Of a stretch of DNA of 64,000 nucleotides, positions 58,337 to 64,000 are shown piece by piece. The position numbers and the translations under genes were made by a program. The first letter of the stretch is position 1. Every line of letters starts with the position of its first letter. The DNA comes from Brucella pseudintermedia (GTDB lineage: Bacteria; Pseudomonadota; Alphaproteobacteria; Rhizobiales; Rhizobiaceae): contig NZ_WBWE01000013.1 in assembly GCF_008932435.1 (NCBI RefSeq), forward strand, positions 1-64,000, given 5' to 3'. Below the pieces are notes generated by a model. It was given only the letters and a program-made list of their open reading frames with translations, was not told the DNA's origin and made no database searches.

Positions 58337-58843
58337 TCAGCGGGGCTTCACGCCACGGCTCTCGCCGCGAATGACAAATGCGAGGCGATCGAGCACGGCA
58401 TTGACCAGCTTCGGTTCTTCTTCCGTATAAAACGCCTTGGCGATATCGACATATTCAGACACGATCACCGCTGTCGGCACATCCTTGCGCGTCTGCAATT
58501 CCCACGCACCGGCGCGGAGAATGGCGCGCAGCGTGGAATCGAGACGCGACAGCGGCCAGTCTTCCGTCAGCGCCTGGTGGATCATCGGATCGAGCTTCAG
58601 CTGTTCATCGACGACCCCCGCGACGATTGCACGGAACCATTGCGGATCGGCATCGAGATACTGCGTGCCGTCCACTTCCTTGCCGAGGCGGAAGGCTTCG
58701 TATTCGGCAACCACTTCCAAGACACCCGTCCCGGCTACATCCATCTGGTAGAGCGCCTGCACGGCGGCAAGACGGGCGACGCCGCGCTTGTTGGCCATGC
58801 GCGGGGCATTGGAAGTCGAGCGGCCTCCGGTAGAAGAACTCAT
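58337..58843 (-). CDS. nusB: transcription antitermination factor NusB
   Basis: 168 residues. [58 protein letters not shown] and [12 protein letters not shown] are the NusB helices. It acts with NusE in rRNA antitermination. 5 bases after ribH. The N-terminal 18 residues are a non-conserved Ser/Gly-rich extension. Confidence 0.95.
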   Translation of the reverse strand: MSSSTGGRSTSNAPRMANKRGVARLAAVQALYQMDVAGTGVLEVVAEYEAFRLGKEVDGTQYLDADPQWFRAIVAGVVDEQLKLDPMIHQALTEDWPLSRLDSTLRAILRAGAWELQTRKDVPTAVIVSEYVDIAKAFYTEEEPKLVNAVLDRLAFVIRGESRGVKPR

Positions 58844-58848
58844 AACGA

Positions 58849-59310
58849 TCAGACTCCGAACTTCTTGCGCAGATCGATCATGGTCAGCGCGGCGCGAGCA
58901 GCAAAACCGCCCTTGTCCTTGTCTTCACGGCGGGCGCGAACCCATGCCTGCTCTTCATTCTCGACGGTCAGGATGCCGTTGCCGATGGCAATGCTTTCCT
59001 CGACCGAAAGGTCGGTGAGCGCGCGACAGGATTCATTGGCGACGATATCGAAATGATAGGTTTCGCCACGGATAACCGTGCCGAGGGCGACATAGCCATC
59101 ATATTCCGTGCCGCCATTTTCCTCGCCGTCGAGCGCGAAAGAAATCGTAGCCGGAATTTCGAGAGCTCCAGGCACGGTTACGACATCGTAGGTCGCTCCC
59201 GCCTCATCCAAGGCTGCCTTTGCGCCATCCAGAAGCGCGTCGGCGAGATCATCGTAGAAACGCGCTTCGACAATAAGCAAATGCGGCGCATGCGCCTCGT
59301 GCTTGGACAT
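58849..59310 (-). CDS. ribH: 6,7-dimethyl-8-ribityllumazine synthase
   Basis: 153 residues from ATG 59310 (GGAG upstream). [55 protein letters not shown] with the catalytic His, and [17 protein letters not shown]. Makes the riboflavin precursor lumazine. Brucella carries two lumazine synthases; the linkage to ribD/ribE and nusB fits RibH1. No FMN riboswitch precedes it. Confidence 0.94.
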   Translation of the reverse strand: MSKHEAHAPHLLIVEARFYDDLADALLDGAKAALDEAGATYDVVTVPGALEIPATISFALDGEENGGTEYDGYVALGTVIRGETYHFDIVANESCRALTDLSVEESIAIGNGILTVENEEQAWVRARREDKDKGGFAARAALTMIDLRKKFGV

Positions 59311-59406
59311 GAGAGACTCCATGACAAATTTTGCGGACCGCAACGATTGCGGTCAACGCTTAAATCGGGAAATGCTGTTACAGCTTTAGAGTTCTAGGCT
59401 CTAAGC

Positions 59407-60015
59407 CTATTTCTGATATTGCGCAAGCCTTGCTGCGTAGCGTGCCAGCTGGTCGATCTCGATATTTACCTTGTCGCCTGCTTTCCGCTCTCCCCAAGTG
59501 GTGACTTCCAGCGAGTGACGGATCAGCAGCACATCGAACTCGTTTCCATTGACGCCATTGACCGTAAGCGAGGTGCCATCGAGCGCAACCGATCCCTTCT
59601 GGGCGATAAACGGCGCCAGTTCTTCCGGTGCGCGCAAGGTAAAGCGCACGGCGTCGCCTTCTTCCTTGCGCTCGATGATTTCAGCCTGTCCATCGACGTG
59701 GCCGGAAACGAGGTGACCGCCCATTTCGTCGCCGAGTTTCAGCGAACGTTCCAGATTGATGTTCCGTCCGCTCTGCCAATTGGAGATCGTGGTCAGGCGC
59801 AGTGCCTCTTCCCATGCCTCCACCTCGAACCAGCGGGCATTGGTGCCTTTTTCCGGCAGCGCCACCACCGTCAGGCATACGCCGGAACAGGCAATCGATG
59901 CGCCAAGCTCGATCGTTTCCGGATCATATGCGGTCTCGATACGCAGAAGGACGCCTTCATTCAGCGGCTTGATCCGGTCAACCTTGCCGATATCTGTGAT
60001 AATGCCTGTAAACAT
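59407..60015 (-). CDS. ribE: riboflavin synthase alpha subunit
   Basis: 202 residues from ATG 60015, overlapping the ribD stop. MFTGIITDIGKVDRI begins the first of two similar beta-barrels (IACSGVCLTVV; VALDGTSLTVNGV). It dismutates two lumazines into riboflavin. The duplicated-barrel structure is complete. Confidence 0.95.
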   Translation of the reverse strand: MFTGIITDIGKVDRIKPLNEGVLLRIETAYDPETIELGASIACSGVCLTVVALPEKGTNARWFEVEAWEEALRLTTISNWQSGRNINLERSLKLGDEMGGHLVSGHVDGQAEIIERKEEGDAVRFTLRAPEELAPFIAQKGSVALDGTSLTVNGVNGNEFDVLLIRHSLEVTTWGERKAGDKVNIEIDQLARYAARLAQYQK

Positions 60016-61136
60016 CAAATCTTCCTTACATATTCCGCATAGGCATCGTCACCATAGCGAGCCTGCCTCAGAATTTTGAATTCGTCTGCGATATGGGTTT
60101 CCAGGCCGTCCACAGCAACCCCGTGTTCCACGCCGATTTCAATGGGCGAACGGAAGATGGCAAGCCGGTCCACCAGCCCCTCTTCCAGAAAGCTCTTTGC
60201 AACGCCCGCGCCGCCCTCGACGAGAACAGAGGAAATGCCCTGCGCGGCAAGATCGTCCATCAGCTCGGGCAAGGCGATGCGGCAATCGTCAGCTTCGGTC
60301 GCGAGAATGCGGCAACCTGCCGACTGCAGTTCATAACGCCGTTCCGGCGATGCTTCCTCGCCGCAAGCAATCCACAGTGGCTGGGCATCGGCGGTCTGCA
60401 CAAGTCTTGATGAAAGCGGCAGCCGCAATCCACCATCCAGCACCACACGAACCGGCGAACGCTGCTCCAGCCCCGGCAGGCGGCAGTTCAAAACGGGATC
60501 ATCAGCGAGCGCAGTTTCGATACCGATCAGGATAATGTCGGTCTGGGCGCGCAGGATATGCGACTGCGCACGCGCAATCGGACCTGTTATGGCGACCTGT
60601 CCCTGGCCCCGGAGACCGATCATGCCATCGGCAGAAAGAGCAAGTTTCAGAATCACTTCCGGGCGCTTCTTCGCAGATCGATTCAGGTAGCCTGCCAGGT
60701 CGTCAGCGGCCTCATCGGCAAGAACGCCCGGGACAACCTCAATCCCTGCTTCGCGCAGGATAGCGAAGCCCTTTCCGCTGACCCGCTCGTCCGGATCGGT
60801 CGCCGCCGCCACGACGCGCGCCACCCCTGCCCGCACCAGCGTTTCGGCACAGGGCGGCGTGCGTCCGTGATGGGCACATGGCTCCAGCGTCACATAAGCC
60901 GTCGCACCGCGCGCGGCTTCTCCCGCGTCGGCCAGCGCCTGCGGTTCTGCATGGGGCCTGCCGCCCAAAGCGGTCACGCCGCGCCCGATGATGACGCCAT
61001 CCTTGACGATGATCGTGCCAACCGACGGATTAGTCCCCGTCAGTCCCTTGTGACGCCGCGCATAGCGGATCGCCGCCTCCATGAAGCGAACATCATTCGA
61101 AGTCGCGTTCGAATGCGCAAACCTGTTGCCACTCAT
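60015..61136 (-). CDS. ribD: bifunctional riboflavin deaminase/reductase
   Basis: 373 residues from ATG 61136; TTG 61142 is an alternative that overlaps the nrdR stop. Deaminase domain: VGTIIVKDGVIIGRGVTALG, RPHAEPQALADAG and LEPCAHHGRTPPCAE (zinc site). Reductase domain about 150-373: KLALSADGMIGLRG, RVVLDGGLRLPLSS, SVLVEGGAGVAKSFLEEG. It catalyses steps two and three of riboflavin synthesis. Confidence 0.95.
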   Translation of the reverse strand: MSGNRFAHSNATSNDVRFMEAAIRYARRHKGLTGTNPSVGTIIVKDGVIIGRGVTALGGRPHAEPQALADAGEAARGATAYVTLEPCAHHGRTPPCAETLVRAGVARVVAAATDPDERVSGKGFAILREAGIEVVPGVLADEAADDLAGYLNRSAKKRPEVILKLALSADGMIGLRGQGQVAITGPIARAQSHILRAQTDIILIGIETALADDPVLNCRLPGLEQRSPVRVVLDGGLRLPLSSRLVQTADAQPLWIACGEEASPERRYELQSAGCRILATEADDCRIALPELMDDLAAQGISSVLVEGGAGVAKSFLEEGLVDRLAIFRSPIEIGVEHGVAVDGLETHIADEFKILRQARYGDDAYAEYVRKI

Positions 61137-61138
61137 GC

Positions 61139-61615
61139 TCAAGCGTCCAGATCATCCCCGGTTTCGGGGACCGTCAACTCGTCGATGACATTGTGGAAAT
61201 CGACAGCCTTGCTGAAATTGCGATAGACCGATGCAAAGCGGATATAGGCTATGTCATCGATGCCTTTCAGCGCATCCATCGCCAGCCGCCCGATCTCGTC
61301 GGACGTGACCTCCGCTTCGCCTGAGCTTTCCAGCTGCCGAACAATACCGGAAATGGCGCGTTCAACCCGGTCATTATCGACATCGCGCTTGCGCAACGCC
61401 ACTTCGATGGACCGCGTGAGCTTGTCGCGATCGAAGGGTACGCGACGCCCGCTTTTCTTCACAACCATCAGGTCGCGCAGTTGCACGCGCTCAAAGGTGG
61501 TGAAACGCCCGCCGCAGACCGAACAGACGCGACGCCTGCGAATGACAGCGCCATCTTCCGCCGGGCGGGAATCCTTCACTTGCGTATCTTCAGACTGGCA
61601 ATAGGGACAACGCAT
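61139..61615 (-). CDS. nrdR: transcriptional repressor NrdR
   Basis: 158 residues. Zinc ribbon [18 protein letters not shown]...[13 protein letters not shown] and ATP-cone [20 protein letters not shown]. It represses ribonucleotide reductase genes according to dATP/ATP. The glyA-nrdR-ribD order is conserved in Rhizobiales. Confidence 0.96.
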   Translation of the reverse strand: MRCPYCQSEDTQVKDSRPAEDGAVIRRRRVCSVCGGRFTTFERVQLRDLMVVKKSGRRVPFDRDKLTRSIEVALRKRDVDNDRVERAISGIVRQLESSGEAEVTSDEIGRLAMDALKGIDDIAYIRFASVYRNFSKAVDFHNVIDELTVPETGDDLDA

Positions 61616-61789
61616 GGAACACTTTCGACTTTAACTGCCGCACCCTTGCAGCGAAGCAAAGGCGGGAACTCACCTATATGGGGTTGCTCCCGGTACAAAC
61701 TCAAGAGCGCTATCCCCGCAAACGATTCCTGTCGATCATAGCCCATTCGCGGCATTCCACCTACCGGATGCGACGATGAAAAAGCGGTG

Positions 61790-61823
61790 TGAAAAACCCC
61801 GCCCAACAAAGTTGAACGGGGTT
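61790..61823 (-). terminator. terminator of glyA
   Basis: Minus strand AACCCCG, inner stem around TTCAAC, CGGGGTT then TTT, about 24 bases after the glyA stop. Confidence 0.85.
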
Positions 61824-61846
61824 CTATCTCGATCAGGGAAACCGGC

Positions 61847-63166
61847 TTATCCCTGATAGCCGTACATCGGGAAGCGGTCGGTCAGGGCGATGACCTTTTC
61901 CTTGACAGCCTGTTCGACGGCGGCATTGCCTTCGTCGGAATTGGCGACTTTCAGACCGTCAAGAACTTCAGCGATCAGCGAGCCGATTTCCTTGAATTCA
62001 GTTACACCGAAACCGCGCGTCGTGCCGGCAGGCGTGCCAAGACGGACGCCGGACGTGACGAACGGCTTTTCAGGATCGAACGGAATGCCATTCTTGTTGC
62101 AGGTGATGTTTGCGCGTCCGAGGGCCGCTTCCGCGCGCTTGCCGGTCGCATTCTTCGGGCGCAGATCAACCAGCATCAGATGGTTGTCGGTGCCGCCCGA
62201 AACGATGTCGAGACCGTGAGACTTCAGTTCCTCAGCCAGAGCGCGCGCATTATCCACGACGTTCTTGGCATAGAGCTTGAATTCCGGCTTCAGCGCTTCG
62301 GCGAAGGCGACGGCCTTGCCAGCGATGACGTGCATCAGCGGGCCACCCTGCAGGCCGGGGAAGACAGCCGAATTGATCTTCTTGGCAATGTCGGCATCGT
62401 TGGTGAGGATCATGCCGCCACGCGGGCCACGCAGCGACTTGTGCGTCGTCGTGGTGCAGACATGCGCATGCGGGACCGGGGAAGGATGAACGCCACCGGC
62501 GACCAGACCGGCGATATGCGCCATATCGACCATGAGATAGGCGCCGACTTCGTCGGCAATCTCGCGGAAGCGCTTCCAATCCCAGATACGCGAATAGGCC
62601 GTGCCGCCTGCGAGGATCAGCTTCGGCTTGTTTTCACGCGCGAGGCGGGCAACTTCGTCCATGTCGAGCAGGTGGTCGTCCTTGCGAACGCCATAGGATA
62701 CGACATTGAACCACTTGCCGGACATATTGACCGGCGAACCATGCGTCAGGTGGCCACCCGAATTGAGATCGAGGCCCATGAAGGTGTCGCCCGGCTGGAG
62801 CAGCGCGAGGAACACGGCCTGGTTCATCTGGCTGCCGGAATTCGGCTGAACGTTGGCAAATTCGGCGCCGAAGAGCTTCTTGGCGCGTTCAATGGCCAGC
62901 TCTTCCACGACGTCGACATACTGGCAGCCGCCATAATAGCGCTTGCCCGGATAGCCTTCGGCATATTTGTTGGTGAGGATGGAGCCCTGTGCTTCCAGAA
63001 CAGCGCGCGAAACGATGTTTTCCGAGGCGATCAGCTCGATTTCATGGCGCTGGCGACCGAGCTCGTTGCGAATGGCACCGAAAATCTCGGAATCGATGTC
63101 CTCGAGGCTTGCATTGAAGAAAACGTCGGAAGACGTGTTCCTGGCGGCGGCGTTGGCTTGAGACAT
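61847..63166 (-). CDS. glyA: serine hydroxymethyltransferase
   Basis: 439 residues. [62 protein letters not shown] lysine in [14 protein letters not shown] and a complete C-terminal domain. It interconverts serine and glycine and supplies one-carbon units. Terminators lie on both sides, so it is probably monocistronic. Confidence 0.97.
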   Translation of the reverse strand: MSQANAAARNTSSDVFFNASLEDIDSEIFGAIRNELGRQRHEIELIASENIVSRAVLEAQGSILTNKYAEGYPGKRYYGGCQYVDVVEELAIERAKKLFGAEFANVQPNSGSQMNQAVFLALLQPGDTFMGLDLNSGGHLTHGSPVNMSGKWFNVVSYGVRKDDHLLDMDEVARLARENKPKLILAGGTAYSRIWDWKRFREIADEVGAYLMVDMAHIAGLVAGGVHPSPVPHAHVCTTTTHKSLRGPRGGMILTNDADIAKKINSAVFPGLQGGPLMHVIAGKAVAFAEALKPEFKLYAKNVVDNARALAEELKSHGLDIVSGGTDNHLMLVDLRPKNATGKRAEAALGRANITCNKNGIPFDPEKPFVTSGVRLGTPAGTTRGFGVTEFKEIGSLIAEVLDGLKVANSDEGNAAVEQAVKEKVIALTDRFPMYGYQG

Positions 63167-63306
63167 GTTTCACACCCTCCGGGTTAGCCGGTAAAAGCTA
63201 TATGGATGAGGCGCATTATCACACTTGAGCGCACAAGGCCAATGGCCGCAAAGCGAAAAGCTTATTCCAAAATGCGGCAAACCGATTTGATAATTGAGCG
63301 GAGATG

Positions 63307-63339
63307 AAAAAGCCGCCCGGAACGGGTCCGGACGGCTTT
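63307..63339. terminator. terminator of the L,D-transpeptidase gene
   Basis: AAAGCCGCCCGG-N7-CCGGACGGCTTT, with TTTTTC following on the minus strand. Confidence 0.85.
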
Positions 63340-63362
63340 AAAACTCAAACCCGAGATCAGAA

Positions 63363-64000
63363 TCAGGTGTCCGTGCCGAGCGCGAGCGCCGTTGCACCGT
63401 CCATCTTGTAGATGTCGTCGCGGAACTGCACCACACCATCGCCGGTGGACCATGCACTGATATAGACAAAGTGCAACGGAACCGGATCGGCGAGCTGGAT
63501 CGGTGTATTGGTACCCGACTTGATCGTGCTTTCGATGGCCTGGCGGTCCCAGCCCGCGGTGTTCTTCAGAAGCCAGACATCAAGGTCACGGACGTTTTGA
63601 ACGCGGACGCAGCCCGACGAGTCGAAGCGCATGAGCTTGTTGAAATAGCTCTTCTGCGGCGTGTCGTGCATATAGACGGCATACGGATTGTGGAAGTTGA
63701 TCTTGGTTGAGGACATGGCATTGATCTTGCCGGGGTCCTGACGGAACATCAGCTTCACCGCATCATCCGTATTCCAATCCACGGTCTCGGGCGCAACCTC
63801 CTGACCGGACTGGTCGTAAAGGCGAATCTTGTTCTTCGCCAGATATTGCGGATCCTTCCGCATGAGCGGAATGATATCCTTCTGGATGATCGATTTCGGC
63901 GCGGTCCAGTAAGGATTGAGGATGACCTCGTGAATCTTTGACGTGAGGAGCGGCGTCTGCCGGTCGATCTTGCCTACCACAGCCGTATGACGCTGTACGA
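63363..64000 (-). CDS. L,D-transpeptidase (YkuD family), N-terminus beyond window
   Basis: The frame is open through the right window edge, so only the C-terminal 211 residues are seen. HNPYAVYMHDTPQKSYFNKL, then RFDSSGCVRVQNV is the YkuD catalytic His...SxGCxR motif with the active Cys. The preceding part (VVGKIDRQTPLLTSKIHEVI) is the usual start of the domain. It cross-links peptidoglycan through diaminopimelate residues or attaches proteins to it. Large periplasmic members of this type have a long N-terminal part. Confidence 0.9.
   Translation of the reverse strand, partial: VQRHTAVVGKIDRQTPLLTSKIHEVILNPYWTAPKSIIQKDIIPLMRKDPQYLAKNKIRLYDQSGQEVAPETVDWNTDDAVKLMFRQDPGKINAMSSTKINFHNPYAVYMHDTPQKSYFNKLMRFDSSGCVRVQNVRDLDVWLLKNTAGWDRQAIESTIKSGTNTPIQLADPVPLHFVYISAWSTGDGVVQFRDDIYKMDGATALALGTDT

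Noticed and set aside
58849-59406. FMN riboswitch before ribH/ribE
   Set aside because: The 96 bp between ribE and ribH are too short and lack the conserved RFN stems.

Overview
The window holds the right-hand 47 kb of an integrated temperate siphovirus-like prophage, followed by about 17 kb of host chromosome. The left end of the prophage lies outside the window. The host genes (glyA, nrdR, ribD, ribE, ribH, nusB, hppA, bamE, a cytochrome bc1 assembly chaperone, a DUF177 protein, plsX, fabH, ihfA, a MerR regulator, a guanidinium exporter) have the order and sequence style of an alphaproteobacterium of the Brucellaceae. I read it as Brucella/Ochrobactrum, by recognition of gene order and not by a database search.

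Prophage, leftward genes (about 1-34034, minus strand). Reading leftward from an early promoter near 34060, the order is: a Cro-like regulator, small early proteins, DNA-binding proteins, a RuvC-like resolvase, a DnaB-type helicase, an orphan cytosine methyltransferase, small genes and HNH nucleases, a cos-like GC-rich spacer, terminase small and large subunits, a fused prohead protease-capsid gene, portal, a collagen-like fibre protein, connector, two glycosyltransferases, head closure and tail-completion proteins, tail tube, frameshifted tail chaperones, tape measure and tail-tip proteins. The tail-tip gene runs off the left edge. Between the tail chaperones and the tape measure sits a 2.9-kb accessory cassette. 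It holds a membrane protein, a P22 immI-like locus (two divergent ribbon-helix-helix repressors, one followed by a KilA-N protein), a small Tat-signal protein and a HigBA toxin-antitoxin pair.

Immunity region and rightward genes (34.0-47.1 kb, mostly plus strand). A CI-type repressor is followed by a zinc-ribbon protein and a tail-anchored coiled-coil protein, ending at a strong terminator. Three TTGACA promoters share a GTAGGTAGG operator motif. The rightward operon carries many overlapping small genes, RecE/RecT-like recombination proteins, HNH and homing-type nucleases, an excisionase and a tyrosine integrase. The integrase lies next to an intact tRNA-Pro(GGG), which is the likely attachment locus. 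No endolysin or holin is visible, so lysis genes are probably left of the window.

Chromosome (47.2-64 kb). A short-chain dehydrogenase and a Tat-exported metallo-hydrolase come first. Next is a guanidinium exporter (gdx/sugE) preceded by what look like two separate guanidine-II (mini-ykkC) riboswitches about 200 nt apart. Then come the MerR/ihfA/fabH/plsX block, the bamE and hppA genes, the riboflavin/nusB/nrdR/glyA cluster, and a truncated L,D-transpeptidase gene. Short palindromic intergenic repeats recur between these genes.

The most interesting observations are the tandem guanidine-II aptamers, the immI-like antirepressor locus inside the tail operon, the -1 frameshift in the tail chaperones, the glycosyltransferase pair and collagen-like fibre in the virion operon, the shared-operator immunity region with an unnoticed membrane microprotein, and the reversed orientation of the tRNA relative to the prophage.
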